Shown here piece by piece: positions 43,469 through 54,206 of a stretch of DNA of 64,000 bases. The first letter of the stretch is position 1, and each line of letters opens with the position of its first letter. Below the pieces are notes generated by a model. That model saw only the letters and a program-made list of their open reading frames with translations. It did no database searches and was not told where the DNA came from. This DNA comes from CAZWCE01 sp964632505 (GTDB lineage: Bacteria; Planctomycetota; Planctomycetia; Pirellulales; Thermoguttaceae), in assembly GCA_964632505.1 (NCBI GenBank), contig CAZWCE010000009.1:1-64000 (forward strand). Direction: 5' to 3'. The translations under genes were made by a program, and so were the position numbers.

Positions 43469-43524
43469 GAGCGTTCTCCCGAGATTTTCCTACGAGCGGG
43501 TCGATGATCCCGGTTCCTGCCTTC

Positions 43525-44709
43525 CTATTCACTCGGTTGGGATTCGAGTTCCACGTCGGTCTCAAAGGGGATCTCCCCCCGAACGCCGACCAGGTGAATC
43601 GTTTCGCCGACCTCTTTCAATCCGATGACGTTCACCAGATGGTCGTCGTCGGTGATCTCGCGCTGATCGACGGTGAGAATGATATCGCCGCGTGCGAGTC
43701 CGGCCTTGGCGGCGGGAGAGTTGGAATGCACGGTCGAGATACGGGTCCCTTTTCGGGTCTTCAATCCCGCCTCTTGTGCTTTTTCCATGTTGTAGTTCGG
43801 GTCGAGCTCGACCCCCAAATACGGACGGAGGACCCGACCACTGCCGACCAGTTGCCGGGCGATGCGCATGACCAGATTGATGGGAATGGCGAAACCGACC
43901 CCCTCGCTCCCCCCGGAGCTGGTGGCGATGGCGGTGACCATGCCGATGACGCGTCCACGGCTGTCGATCAACGGGCCGCCGCTGTTGCCGGGATTGATCG
44001 CCGCATCGGTCTGCAGGAAATCTTGGACACTGCCCGCCTTTTCGCCCAGGGGGATCCGATTCCGGCCCTTGGCGCTGATGATACCGCTGGTCACCGAGCG
44101 ACTCAGGCCGAAGGGGCTCCCGATGGTGACGACGAAATCGCCGATCTGCACCCGGTCACTGTCGCCGATCCTCGCGGGGACCAGTTCGTTCTCCTCGATC
44201 TCGATGGCGGCGATGTCGTAATCGTTGTTCGAACGGACACGCTTGGGGCGCAGCTCCCTCCCGTCTTCGAGCACGATCTTGATGCCCTCGAGCGACGCAT
44301 CGGCCAAAACATGCCCATTGGTGAGGATATAGGTCTCTCCTTCGATTTCGACAATGATGCCGCTACCCGACTCTCGGATTTGATGGAATCGGTTCGATCT
44401 TCCTTGCATGCGCAGGGGGCGAAGCGTCTTCGTCTCCAGGTGAACGACCGATTCCCGGGCGATTCGAACGCAATTTCGAATCACTCGACTCTGCAAATCC
44501 AAGAGTTCGGCGTCCGCTTCCATCCGCTGCAGGAGCGCTTCGCGATCGTCTGATTTTGCTTCCCCTTGTTCCGTTTCCTCCGAAGGAGAAGCCGGAGGCT
44601 CTTGCTCGACTTCCTGGGCGAGCCCGGCGGGGGAGAACGAGCACAACGCCCCCCAGCAGAAGAGCAGCACGAGCATTCTTCTCCAAAGTCTTTTCTTTCG
44701 CTCAATCAT
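43525..44709 (-). CDS. HtrA/DegQ-type serine protease with one PDZ domain
   Basis: 394 residues. A signal peptide (MLVLLFCWGALCSFSPAGLA) and an acidic linker with Gln/Glu precede a trypsin-like domain. The catalytic triad is His133 (LTNGHVLA), Asp165 (NDYDIAAIEI) and Ser243 (NPGNSGGPLID). One PDZ domain follows (about 290-390, YLGVELDPNYNMEKAQEAGL and GDIILTVDQREITDDDHLVN). It should degrade or refold misfolded proteins in the periplasm-like space. It is the first gene of a probable operon with the small membrane protein; the second HtrA, at 48443, is longer with two PDZ domains. Confidence 0.92.
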   Translation of the reverse strand: MIERKKRLWRRMLVLLFCWGALCSFSPAGLAQEVEQEPPASPSEETEQGEAKSDDREALLQRMEADAELLDLQSRVIRNCVRIARESVVHLETKTLRPLRMQGRSNRFHQIRESGSGIIVEIEGETYILTNGHVLADASLEGIKIVLEDGRELRPKRVRSNNDYDIAAIEIEENELVPARIGDSDRVQIGDFVVTIGSPFGLSRSVTSGIISAKGRNRIPLGEKAGSVQDFLQTDAAINPGNSGGPLIDSRGRVIGMVTAIATSSGGSEGVGFAIPINLVMRIARQLVGSGRVLRPYLGVELDPNYNMEKAQEAGLKTRKGTRISTVHSNSPAAKAGLARGDIILTVDQREITDDDHLVNVIGLKEVGETIHLVGVRGEIPFETDVELESQPSE

Positions 44710-44732
44710 ATTCTCTTTCCGGTATTCTTGTT

Positions 44733-44766
44733 TCTGGTGCGATACTTGGTCTGGTGCGTTACTTGG
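44733..44766. repeat. Two tandem copies of a 17-bp unit
   Basis: TCTGGTGCGATACTTGG is directly followed by TCTGGTGCGTTACTTGG; one base differs (44742 against 44759). It begins 24 nt upstream of the HtrA start codon, so it lies in the leader or promoter of that gene and could be a doubled binding site or a replication slip. Confidence 0.75.
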
Positions 44767-44881
44767 TTTGATCCACGGAAGGCCCCCACCCTGGCATGAA
44801 GGTCCTACCCTGTTCTTCGTAACTCCTCAAGTATAATTATATGGCTCCAAGAAAAAAGGCATGCTGAAAAAGGAATCCCTT

Positions 44882-44910
44882 TTGTCTTTTTGGGATATTT
44901 TCGCTAGAAT
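44882..44910 (+). promoter_or_regulatory. Sigma-70-like promoter candidate for the M60 peptidase
   Basis: TTGTCT (44882-44887), a 17-nt spacer and TAGAAT (44905-44910) match 4/6 and 5/6. The leader would be about 240 nt. Confidence 0.35.
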
Positions 44911-45155
44911 ATCTCTTCGGGTCTCCTCGATTCGTGGCGAGCGGTCAACCGCGAGAGCTTCCGGGGAAGTGGATCCGCGAATCGACTCCCATATTATTGA
45001 GCGTCGCATCTATAGCGCCCCCGGGCGAACAGCGAGAGCCCGGCCGCACGGGCGTCACTGCATGAACCGAGGGGCCACGATTGATGCGAACATGAATCAA
45101 TTTCCCTTTTTTGCGATCTCTTGGCTTCCCCCCTCCTTCGACGGAAAGACATTCC

Positions 45156-47429
45156 ATGAATTATCGATGGCCACACCTTCGCGTTTTTTTCTCACTGACA
45201 CTTCTTGTCATTTTTTTCCCGATTTCCACGAACCCGATCGCTGCGGAGGACACTTCGTCCGATTCCCTATCAGCGGTCAAGAGCATACTTGATGGAGTCG
45301 ACACACTGCCGGTCAGCGGTGTACCGGGTCCGATCTGTCTTTTCGGGGAGCGGACGTTTCCGGTCGTCACAGCACCGATCGGCAAAGGAACGGTCGCTCC
45401 ACTCATCGGGGCCACCGCATTCGGCCGGGGGCGTGCGGTCGTCTTCGGTCACGAAGGCTACCTCTCCTCCGGAAAGGTGTTCGATCATCGTCGCTATCCC
45501 GATTTCTTTCGCCGACTCATCTTTTGGTCGGCCGGAAAAAAAGTCGAAAGCAGCGATTCGGTCACCGTGGGGGTGATTCGGAATCGCCCACTGGAAAGCC
45601 GGCTCCGCGAGATGGGATTTCACGTCCGTTCGTTGGACGTGCTTCCCGAAATGGAATCAGAAGAGTTCGATGTGTTGATCGGCCGATCGATCGAACTGGG
45701 CAAAAACGAAGAGAGCCGCAAGCGGATTCGAAAGTGGGTCCAGCAGGGCGGGGGCCTGATCACCGGCGACCTCGGTTGGGGTTGGAAACAACTGCACCCT
45801 GGGCAAAGCCTGCGGGAAGACCATCCCGGCAACGGTTTGCTGGCTCCGATGGGCATGGCGATCGCCGACGGCTATTTGCGTCCGGGAGGGGAGGACGGGT
45901 TCCTGACGTCGCCGTCACCATCGCTGTTGACCGTCGCGCCGCGGGCGCTGGCGGCCTTGCAGGAAACGCCGGAGGAACGGAGCGGAGAAGAGATTCGCCA
46001 AGCGGTCGCCACGCTCGAACTGGCGATCACCAGTATTCCCCCGACGGAAATGGAGCTTCTCTCCTCGCTCCAAAAGTTGCGAACGCGAAAAGCGGAAGCG
46101 ATCGTGCCGACGGCGGAAAATCCCATCACGTCGAAAACTCCGCTGAAGCGGCTTTTCGTGACGATGTCCCTCGAAGAACTCCAATCGGCACCGCCGGAAA
46201 AAGTGACCGCCCTTCCCGCCGCCTCCGATTTCCCCGGAGCGGTTCCCACCTCGGCGAAAAGGGTAACGCGGAAGGTCGTGGTGGATCCGAAAATTCACGG
46301 CTGGCACAGCACGGGCCTCTATGCGGCTGCCGGGGAAGTAATCACGATTCAGGTTCCCGAATCGGTTGTCGATCTTCCCAAACATCGGCATCCCCGCATT
46401 CGCATCGGAGTGCATCGCGATACCCTTTGGCATTTGGATCGCTGGAAGCGATGGCCGGAAATCACCCTCGAAAAACGGATCGAAGGGACCGAAACGCGCC
46501 TCGCCAGTCCGTTCGGCGGGCTCGTTTATGTGACGGTTCCGCAACCGCGACAGGAGGGGCCGTTCACGGTGGAAATCGAAGGGGCGGTGCCCGCGCCCTA
46601 TTTCGTCCTGGGAGAGACCGACCTGGAAACGTGGCGTGAAGAGCTCCGCCACGCTCCGGCTCCCTGGGCGGAGCTGGAAAGCGATCGCGTGATTTTGACC
46701 GTTCCGTCGGAGGTCGTGCGGGATCTGGACGATCCGAAGGAGGTGATGCTTTTCTGGAATCGGGTGCTCGATGCCTGCGCGGAGTTGGTCGGACGGCCGA
46801 TGGAACGGAATCGTCCGGAACGCTACGTGGCCGACCGCCAGATTTCCGCCGGCTACATGCACTCCGGTTACCCGATCATGACCTGGCTCGACGTACGTAA
46901 GAAGTACGTCGACCTGGAGTCGCTCCGACAAGGTAATTGGGGTTTCTTTCATGAAATGGGACACAATCATCAGCATCCTGCCTGGACGTTCGAGGGGACG
47001 GTCGAGGTGACGTGTAATCTCTTCACGCTCTACATCTACGACCAGGTGCTCGGCATTCCGCCCCGCCGAGCGCGTGATGTGTTGGAGGATCCGAAACGGT
47101 CGAGAAAAATCGAAAAATACCTCCAGGATGGAGCGGAATTCTCCCAGTGGCAGCGCGACCCTTTTTTGGCACTAATCATGTACGTGCAATTGCAAGAGGC
47201 GTTCGGCTGGGAAGCCTACCGGAATGTATTCGCCGAGTACCGCGACACCCCACCCGGCGAACTTCCCCGCGGCGAGCAGGAAAAGCGAGATCAATGGATG
47301 GTCCGTTTTTCTCGCGAAGTCGGGCGTAACCTGGGACCTTTCTTTGATCGATGGGGAGTCCCCGTCACCGTTGAGGCGAAAGCGTCGATCGAAGATCTTC
47401 CGGTGTGGATGCCGGATGAGATGCGCTGA
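45156..47429 (+). CDS. Secreted M60-type (enhancin-like) metallopeptidase
   Basis: 757 residues from the ATG at 45156 (MNYRWPHLRV), then a signal peptide (FFSLTLLVIFFPISTNPIAA). The N-terminal half (about 35-260) resembles a ThuA/glutamine-amidotransferase-like domain, with FGRGRAVVFGHEGYLSS and VQQGGGLITGDLGWGWKQL. This arrangement is like that of TCAF-type proteins. The peptidase domain (PF13402) spans about 380-700 and has the zinc motif HEMGH (599-603) followed by NHQHPAWTFEGTVEV, which supplies the glutamate ligand. M60 enzymes cleave mucin-type glycoproteins. With the GH101-like protein, which belongs to a family that removes O-glycans, a glycoprotein substrate is a reasonable guess. 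Confidence 0.87.
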   Translation: MNYRWPHLRVFFSLTLLVIFFPISTNPIAAEDTSSDSLSAVKSILDGVDTLPVSGVPGPICLFGERTFPVVTAPIGKGTVAPLIGATAFGRGRAVVFGHEGYLSSGKVFDHRRYPDFFRRLIFWSAGKKVESSDSVTVGVIRNRPLESRLREMGFHVRSLDVLPEMESEEFDVLIGRSIELGKNEESRKRIRKWVQQGGGLITGDLGWGWKQLHPGQSLREDHPGNGLLAPMGMAIADGYLRPGGEDGFLTSPSPSLLTVAPRALAALQETPEERSGEEIRQAVATLELAITSIPPTEMELLSSLQKLRTRKAEAIVPTAENPITSKTPLKRLFVTMSLEELQSAPPEKVTALPAASDFPGAVPTSAKRVTRKVVVDPKIHGWHSTGLYAAAGEVITIQVPESVVDLPKHRHPRIRIGVHRDTLWHLDRWKRWPEITLEKRIEGTETRLASPFGGLVYVTVPQPRQEGPFTVEIEGAVPAPYFVLGETDLETWREELRHAPAPWAELESDRVILTVPSEVVRDLDDPKEVMLFWNRVLDACAELVGRPMERNRPERYVADRQISAGYMHSGYPIMTWLDVRKKYVDLESLRQGNWGFFHEMGHNHQHPAWTFEGTVEVTCNLFTLYIYDQVLGIPPRRARDVLEDPKRSRKIEKYLQDGAEFSQWQRDPFLALIMYVQLQEAFGWEAYRNVFAEYRDTPPGELPRGEQEKRDQWMVRFSREVGRNLGPFFDRWGVPVTVEAKASIEDLPVWMPDEMR

Positions 47430-47470
47430 TGGGCCGCACCGAGTAGGGGGCGGATTCCGTCCCCGGCGCG

Positions 47471-47511
47471 AAAAAAAAACGACCCGTCGCGATTCCCCGC
47501 AACGGGCCGTC
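47471..47511 (-). terminator. Terminator of the small lipoprotein gene
   Basis: On the minus strand ACGGCCCGT pairs with ACGGGTCGT (one G-U pair) around a 14-nt loop, followed by nine T residues, about 170 nt after the stop at 47681. The opposite strand also ends near here (47429), so it may stop both, but the T-run is only on the minus side. Confidence 0.8.
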
Positions 47512-47680
47512 AAATCGAGTGAAGGACTGGTTCTCTTCCTGTTTCGAATGTTCTTTGTCCAGTCATCCTAAAAGCGATGGAATGTGGATCATGGACAAGA
47601 TTTCGAAAGGCTTGCTCAGGAAGCGGTTTTCCAAACGATGGGTATCGATCAAGCCGTAGAAGCACACCACCGAGGACCGC

Positions 47681-48034
47681 TTACGGTCCGATCGGCATGG
47701 GATTCTCGGCGAGAAAATCTCGGGGTCCGCGGACCTGGTAGTAGGGATACTGGTATCCGACCTGGTCGCATCCGGAGGGGCCGCACTGGCCCATGAGGGC
47801 ACCATTGGGACCACAGGGGGCCATCCTGCCACCACCGCCAAGCAGTCCGCCGAAGGTCGCAGGGCACATCTTCTGATTATAACAAGGGGCGCATTTGTCG
47901 TCGCACACCATACGGCCGCAAGGCGAGGTTCCGAAGGCTCCATAGGATCCTCGACCCATGGGACCATAACCGGCACAACCGATCATTCCGCTGAACAAAA
48001 TGACACCCAATAGTGCCAGAGTGAATCGTTTCAT
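47681..48034 (-). CDS. Small Gly/Cys-rich lipoprotein
   Basis: 117 residues from the ATG at 48034, with AAGGA upstream. FTLALLGVILFSGMIGCAG carries a lipobox (GMIGC). The mature chain is Gly/Pro-rich with paired Cys (SPCGRMVCDDKCAPCYNQKM, then two more), which suggests disulphide bonding, and it ends in aromatic residues. No domain is recognised. Such small Cys/Gly-rich lipoproteins are frequent in planctomycetes and may belong to their proteinaceous wall. The open frame upstream to 48220 has no export signal before this ATG. Confidence 0.78.
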   Translation of the reverse strand: MKRFTLALLGVILFSGMIGCAGYGPMGRGSYGAFGTSPCGRMVCDDKCAPCYNQKMCPATFGGLLGGGGRMAPCGPNGALMGQCGPSGCDQVGYQYPYYQVRGPRDFLAENPMPIGP

Positions 48035-48346
48035 GACGATGATATCCTTCATTTCCAATGGTGGACTTCCTAATCCCTGTGGGCTCCTTGGCAATGCAAG
48101 AAGAACGGGGGATTCCTTTCCCCATGTGCAAGTTTGAATCCTTTCTCCGGGAAATGCTCGCGAAGGCAAGAATGCGGCGCCTGGAGCGATTTCCGATATC
48201 ACTGACATCGGCGATTCCATTGCGACAGTCCAGAAAAACGTAAAAATTGGTACTTAAGGAAGGAGGGCGAACCTCAAACTCAACTTATCTTCTCCAGGCG
48301 GCATTGGTCAACGTCGTTTTCTGCATCGACGAGCATCTCAAGAACC

Positions 48347-48394
48347 AAAAAAAAACGGCCCGCCAAGAGGGGTGGGAAACTCTTGGGGGCCGCG
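48347..48394 (-). terminator. Terminator of the DegP gene
   Basis: On the minus strand CCAAGAG/CTCTTGG and the flanking GGCCC/GGGCC arms form a long stem with a 10-nt loop, followed by nine T residues, 50 nt after the stop codon. Confidence 0.85.
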
Positions 48395-48442
48395 TTGCTC
48401 ATGGCGAACCATGAGTTGATTTCAAGGAAGATCGCTTTCGGC

Positions 48443-49987
48443 TCACTTGGCCTCGATCACGACGAACTGCGTACCGCGCTTCGTTTGCAACAGAAGCAGG
48501 ATGCCGCTTTCGCCTTGATGTTCCTCGATCGCCTTGCGGAATGCATCGGGGCTGTTCACCTTCTGGCGATTCGCCTCCAGAATGACCATTCCGGTTCGCA
48601 ATCCGGCCATTTGCGCCGGGGAACCTTGCTCGACACCGGAGATCACGACGCCGTCGTTCGTGTCGATCCCGAGCTTCTCGGCGAGCATTTCGGTGTTCTG
48701 TTGGACATCGATTCCCAATTCCTCGAAGGAATACTCCTCGGCCTTCTGTTCCTCCTGCTGCTGCAAGCCGGGCATCTCGGAAATACCGTAGTCTTTCGGC
48801 TGTTCGAGACAAACCACGTCGATCTTCCGACGCTTGCCGTCACGGAGGACGACCATCGTTTGGTCCTGACCGATCTGAGCCCGTTCGACCACTCCCTGCA
48901 ATTGGAGCACGTTGTTGATCGGCTCGCCGCCGAACTCGAGGATGACGTCGCCGGGCTTCAGTCCGGCCTTGGCGGCGGGGGTATCTTTCTGAACACCCGA
49001 GATCAACACGCCTTGCTTCGGCTGCGTGCCGAACTTCTCGGCCAGCTCATGAGTCATCGGCTGAATCGAAACGCCGAGGTACGCTCGTTGGACCTTTCCG
49101 GTCTTGATCAACTGGTTGGCGACCCAATGGGCAAGATTCGAGGGGATCGCGAATCCGATACCCTGATAGCCGCCCGAGCGGGATTCAATGGCGGTGTTGA
49201 TGCCGACCACTTCGCCGTTCAGGTTGACCAGCGGTCCGCCGCTGTTGCCGGGGTTGATCGCGGCATCGGTCTGGATGAAGTTTTCCCGCGCCGTGATGCC
49301 GATTCCACGGCTCTTGGCGCTGATGATGCCGGCGGTGACGGTGCGCTGCAGACCGAACGGCTGTCCCAGGGCGAGAACCCAATCGCCTACGTCCGCCTCA
49401 TCGCTGTTGGCCATGGGGGCATGGGGAAGATTCTTCGCGTCGATCTTGACGATCGCCAAGTCGGTCTTCGGATCGGTGAGAACCTCGGTCGCCTCGAATT
49501 GACGGCCGTCGTGCAGCGTGATGCGGATATCTCCGTTTCCGGCCACCACATGTCGATTCGTCAGGATGATGCCGTCCGGATCGATGATCACACCGGAACC
49601 GGCGCCGGGACCACGGGGCATTCCACGGGGCATCCGCGGCATTTCTCGGAAGAACGGGCCCATTCCCTCATCCTCGAACATGTCTTCGAACGGGGTTCCC
49701 TTGAAAGGATTCCGTCCTCGGGGCATGCCCTCGGGCATTTCCTTCGGCCTTTGAACCTTCGTCGTCTTCGGCATATTGGTCACATCGACCACCGCGGGAA
49801 GCACCTGGTTCGAGGCATCGCGAAACGCCTTCGAAAGCGACTTGGCGTACTGCAAGTCTTGCTGATCGGCACGACTCGCCTGTGAATACTGGGTCACCGA
49901 ACCTGCCAGGACCCCGAGGCTCAACGCCATCAGGACCAGCCCCACGCCGAGGGCCCAATTGCTCTTCTTCGTTACCATCTGTTTCAT
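48443..49987 (-). CDS. degP: Periplasmic serine protease DegP/DegQ with two PDZ domains
   Basis: 514 residues from the ATG at 49987, with GGAGG 5 nt upstream. A hydrophobic N-terminal segment (WALGVGLVLMALSLGVLAGS) may anchor it or be cleaved. A Met/Pro/Arg/Gly-rich loop (about 72-128) precedes the protease domain. The triad is His146 (LTNRHVVAG), Asp176 (KTDLAIVKID) and Ser249 (NPGNSGGPLV). Two PDZ domains follow, near 290-385 (YLGVSIQPMTHELAEKFG) and 410-510 (GLRTGMVILEANRQKVNSPD). This is the DegP layout. It acts as chaperone and protease on unfolded envelope proteins. It is a single gene with its own terminator. Confidence 0.94.
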   Translation of the reverse strand: MKQMVTKKSNWALGVGLVLMALSLGVLAGSVTQYSQASRADQQDLQYAKSLSKAFRDASNQVLPAVVDVTNMPKTTKVQRPKEMPEGMPRGRNPFKGTPFEDMFEDEGMGPFFREMPRMPRGMPRGPGAGSGVIIDPDGIILTNRHVVAGNGDIRITLHDGRQFEATEVLTDPKTDLAIVKIDAKNLPHAPMANSDEADVGDWVLALGQPFGLQRTVTAGIISAKSRGIGITARENFIQTDAAINPGNSGGPLVNLNGEVVGINTAIESRSGGYQGIGFAIPSNLAHWVANQLIKTGKVQRAYLGVSIQPMTHELAEKFGTQPKQGVLISGVQKDTPAAKAGLKPGDVILEFGGEPINNVLQLQGVVERAQIGQDQTMVVLRDGKRRKIDVVCLEQPKDYGISEMPGLQQQEEQKAEEYSFEELGIDVQQNTEMLAEKLGIDTNDGVVISGVEQGSPAQMAGLRTGMVILEANRQKVNSPDAFRKAIEEHQGESGILLLLQTKRGTQFVVIEAK

Positions 49988-50914
49988 TGTTTCCTCCATC
50001 ACGAGTGAAATGTGGACCTTACGGTCGGTTTTTCAAAATGCACGGTTTTTCGTTGAAGTACGGTTTGGATGATTGCGTGCAACGCTTTTCCTGTTTTTCC
50101 GGATGGGTGGCCACCATATGCATCGAGGAAAAACAGAATACAAAAAGGATCCCGAATTCATATGACATGTGCTGTCATGCGGAGCGATCGTGATCCTGTT
50201 CTCTCCCCTTACGGGATCGGGCCTCGACTTGTTCATCCGCTGCTCCCCCCTTGCCGCTGAAAATGATCTCCTTCGAAGCTCGACGGTCGACACGTCGAAA
50301 ATCGATCAATGAGAAAAACTCATGGAGATGGCAAGGAAAGGAAAAACGGGCAATCCCCGAGTGTCCGGCAAAGGGTAGCGTTGCTTTCACCCGACTGTTG
50401 CCTCACGTGCGGAGAATGTTGCAAAAAAATTTTCACCCCCGAAAATGGGGAAGCTGAAATACGGCGCAGTAGGCTCGCTCGGCTATTTTGAACGGGACGA
50501 TGTCTCGAGGCCGGAACGCGGCTCGGCTTCTTCTCAAAACCCCGCGGGATACAACTATTTGGGAAAAAATGCAAAATCCGCAAGAACGGTCTGCCGTGGA
50601 AGATCATCTCACTAACGATGGAGCCGGCATCTGGAGCCTCCAGTCCCCCTCACGAATTCCGTCGCGAGTCGTCGCCGCCGGAACTCAGGAGTTGGCCATT
50701 GGTCGATTTTTGGAGGATCGCATGTATTTATGGGCAATAAATGGTGAAAAAAGCCCACGGATATCGTAAAATGATATAATAGAGAAGATTTTCCTTTCCC
50801 GTCGACCTTGGCAAATACGAAAAAGCAAGTCGCGACTCTTGCCCACCAACTTTGCCACGACCGAAGCATCCGCCTCTCCCGCCTCGTTTCCCCTACACGG
50901 AAGAACAGCATCAC
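49988..50914. other. Long region without a supported gene upstream of the MoxR/VWA operon
   Basis: 927 nt. One short plus-strand frame (50309-50491) encodes CLTCGECCKKIFTPENGE, which resembles the start of YkgJ-type zinc/iron cluster proteins (CxxCGxCC) but ends after 60 codons, so it is at best a relic. A TATAAT box lies at 50775-50780. The rest shows no motif on either strand. Confidence 0.4.
50775..50780 (+). promoter_or_regulatory. -10 box candidate for the MoxR/VWA operon
   Basis: A perfect TATAAT lies 135 nt upstream of the first gene. The matching -35 position (AGCCCA) is poor, so an activator or another sigma factor may be needed. Confidence 0.35.
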
Positions 50915-52048
50915 ATGCTTATTCAAAAGGAGTCAAGCCACCGCCTGCTGAAAAAGCTCACGACGAGAAGGCGGCCCCCTTCTTTTTCGATTCTTCTCCG
51001 GAAGAATTGGGGAGGGTTTGCGCAGCAGACATTTTGGTGCATGTTGGCAGCAGGGTTTTTCGTGGCGCCGGCCCCGAAGGCCCAAGGCCAGGTGGAGGAG
51101 TCGGAAAGGAAGTTGGCCGTTCAGAACGGACTCGATTGGCTCGCTTCGCGTCAGTCGAACCGGGGTTCCTGGCAGGGGGGCGACAATGCCTATCCTACGG
51201 CCATGACGGCACTTGCGGGAATCGCGCTACTGAGCGAAGGATCGACGACCTTACAAGGAAAGTATGCCCGGAATGTCCGCGCGGCTGTCGATTTTCTGGT
51301 CAGCCGCAGTTGCCCGAACGGATTGATCGGCGAACCGGCCCAGGATGATCGGTACACTTATGGGCATGGATTCTCGATGCTCTTTCTCTCGCAAGTGCTC
51401 GGCGAGGAAGAGGACCTGACGCGGCGGGAGGAGTTGATCGACATCCTGACCCGAGCGGTGGAGTTCACCGGCCGAGCCCAGACCACCGCCGGTGGTTGGG
51501 GATACGTCAGTGCTAAGGACGGAAACGATTACGACGAAGGTTCGACGACCATCACCCAGGTGCAGGGCCTTCGAGGATGCCGCAACGCGGGGATTCCCGT
51601 CCCTCGGGAAATCATCGATCGGGCGATCGACTACATCAAGCGCTGTTCGATCGACGGCGGTTCCGGAGGGGTACAATACAACATTTCCGGCGGCGGAGGG
51701 CGCCCCGCCATCAGCGCGGCCGCCATCGCCTGTCTATTCAACGCCGGGGAGTACGACGACGAGTACGTCCCCAACTTGATGAAATATTGCGACCGACACT
51801 TACTTAACCTTTCAAATCAAGGATTCGGACATTGGCACTACGCCCACTATTACTTCGCTCAAGTCAAATACCGGGAGGGTGGCAAAGCCTGGCGGACCTA
51901 TCGCGACAAACTTTACCAGCAGCTTATCACGGAGGTTTCTTCCGACGGCAGCTGGCAACAGGGATATGTCGGCCCGGTGTACACGACCTCGATCAACTTG
52001 ACGATTCTCCAGTTGGATCAGGCCGCGCTGCCGATCTACCAACGCTGA
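50915..52048 (+). CDS. Exported protein with squalene/prenyltransferase-type repeats
   Basis: 377 residues from the ATG at 50915. The N-terminal 30 residues are basic, then a hydrophobic export segment (TFWCMLAAGFFVAPAPKAQG). The rest is an alpha/alpha-barrel of terpene-cyclase-like repeats: LAVQNGLDWLASRQSNRGSW, AYPTAMTALAGIALLSEGST, TTAGGWGYVSAKDGNDYDEG and DGSWQQGYVGPVYTTSINLT. The DxDD catalytic motif of squalene-hopene cyclases is missing, so it is probably not a cyclase but a binding protein of the same fold. It opens the operon, 38 nt before moxR. Related repeat proteins occur next to MoxR operons in planctomycetes as far as I recall, but I cannot confirm the role. Confidence 0.83.
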   Translation: MLIQKESSHRLLKKLTTRRRPPSFSILLRKNWGGFAQQTFWCMLAAGFFVAPAPKAQGQVEESERKLAVQNGLDWLASRQSNRGSWQGGDNAYPTAMTALAGIALLSEGSTTLQGKYARNVRAAVDFLVSRSCPNGLIGEPAQDDRYTYGHGFSMLFLSQVLGEEEDLTRREELIDILTRAVEFTGRAQTTAGGWGYVSAKDGNDYDEGSTTITQVQGLRGCRNAGIPVPREIIDRAIDYIKRCSIDGGSGGVQYNISGGGGRPAISAAAIACLFNAGEYDDEYVPNLMKYCDRHLLNLSNQGFGHWHYAHYYFAQVKYREGGKAWRTYRDKLYQQLITEVSSDGSWQQGYVGPVYTTSINLTILQLDQAALPIYQR

Positions 52049-52086
52049 GAGAAACCGATCCCATTCCCGAAAGAGAAGGGTCCACG

Positions 52087-53175
<1,089 letters not shown>

Positions 53176-54206
53176 GACGCTCCGCCGTATCGCCCGACTC
53201 GATTTTCGGGCCCGGCATGTCGTCGAGGGATTCCTCTCCGGCATGCACAAGAGTCGTCACTTCGGCAACTCGGTCGAGTTCCGCCAGCACCGGGAGTACG
53301 TCGCCGGCGATGATCCGAAGAACGTCGATTGGAAGGTTTGGGCTCGCCAAGATCGGCTTTACGTGAAGCAGTTCGAGGAAGACACGAACTTGAACCTGAC
53401 CCTCCTGGTCGATGCCTCTTCGAGCATGACCTACGGATCCGAAGCGATGACGAAGTACGACTACGGCGCGACGGTCGCCGCTTCGCTCGCTTACCTCGCA
53501 CTCCGACAGCAGGACGCCGTCGGCTGCCTGACGTTCGATCGCCGCAAACGAACGCAGCTCCCGTTTCGCACCCGGCAATCGCATCTGGCGGCGGTGGTCC
53601 AAACGCTCATGGATTCCGACCCGAGCCGTCATGCCGACGACGAGACGGATGTAGAGCAAACGGTCGTCGAGGGGAACCGGGAAAAAGAATCGGCATCGGG
53701 CCTGCTTCGCCAGTGGCAACCGAATCTCGAGGAGGTGCTGCTCGCCGTCGCCGAGAGCACCCCGCGGCACGGGATGATCGTGCTTCTCTCCGATCTCTTG
53801 GTCGATCGGCAGGGCCTTTTTCGCGGACTTCGACTCTTGCAGAGCCACGGACACGACGTGATGGTCTTCCATTTGCTCGATGACGAAGAGCTCGACTTCC
53901 CGCTCTCGGGGGCCACGCGATTCGAAGGCCTGGAAATGCCGTTGCATCTTCGATGTGATCCCCGAATGCTTCGCGACGCCTACCTCGATGCGATGGAAGC
54001 CTATCTCGGCGAAGTCCGCCGGGGCTGCACCAAAATCCGCGCCGACTACACCCTGTTTCGGACGAGCCGTCCTCTCGACGCCGCACTGGCCGAGTACTTG
54101 AGCTTTCGCGCCGACCGGGTCCGTGCCCATCATGTGAAAGGATGATCACCTAATCCTCTTCCGATAGGTGAGGAATCGAATACGACGCTGATTGGAAAAC
54201 CGTTTC

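Larger units (their letters stand above)
44710..45155. other. Divergent region between HtrA and the M60 peptidase
   Basis: 446 nt with no gene. It holds a 17-bp tandem repeat (44733-44766), a promoter candidate for the M60 gene (44882-44910) and a small hairpin AAAAGG-AATC-CCTTTT just before that promoter. The frames across it show no motif. Confidence 0.4.

Noticed and set aside
48383..49885. 500-codon open frame on the plus strand
   Set aside because: Antisense to degP, whose catalytic triad and PDZ domains are certain.
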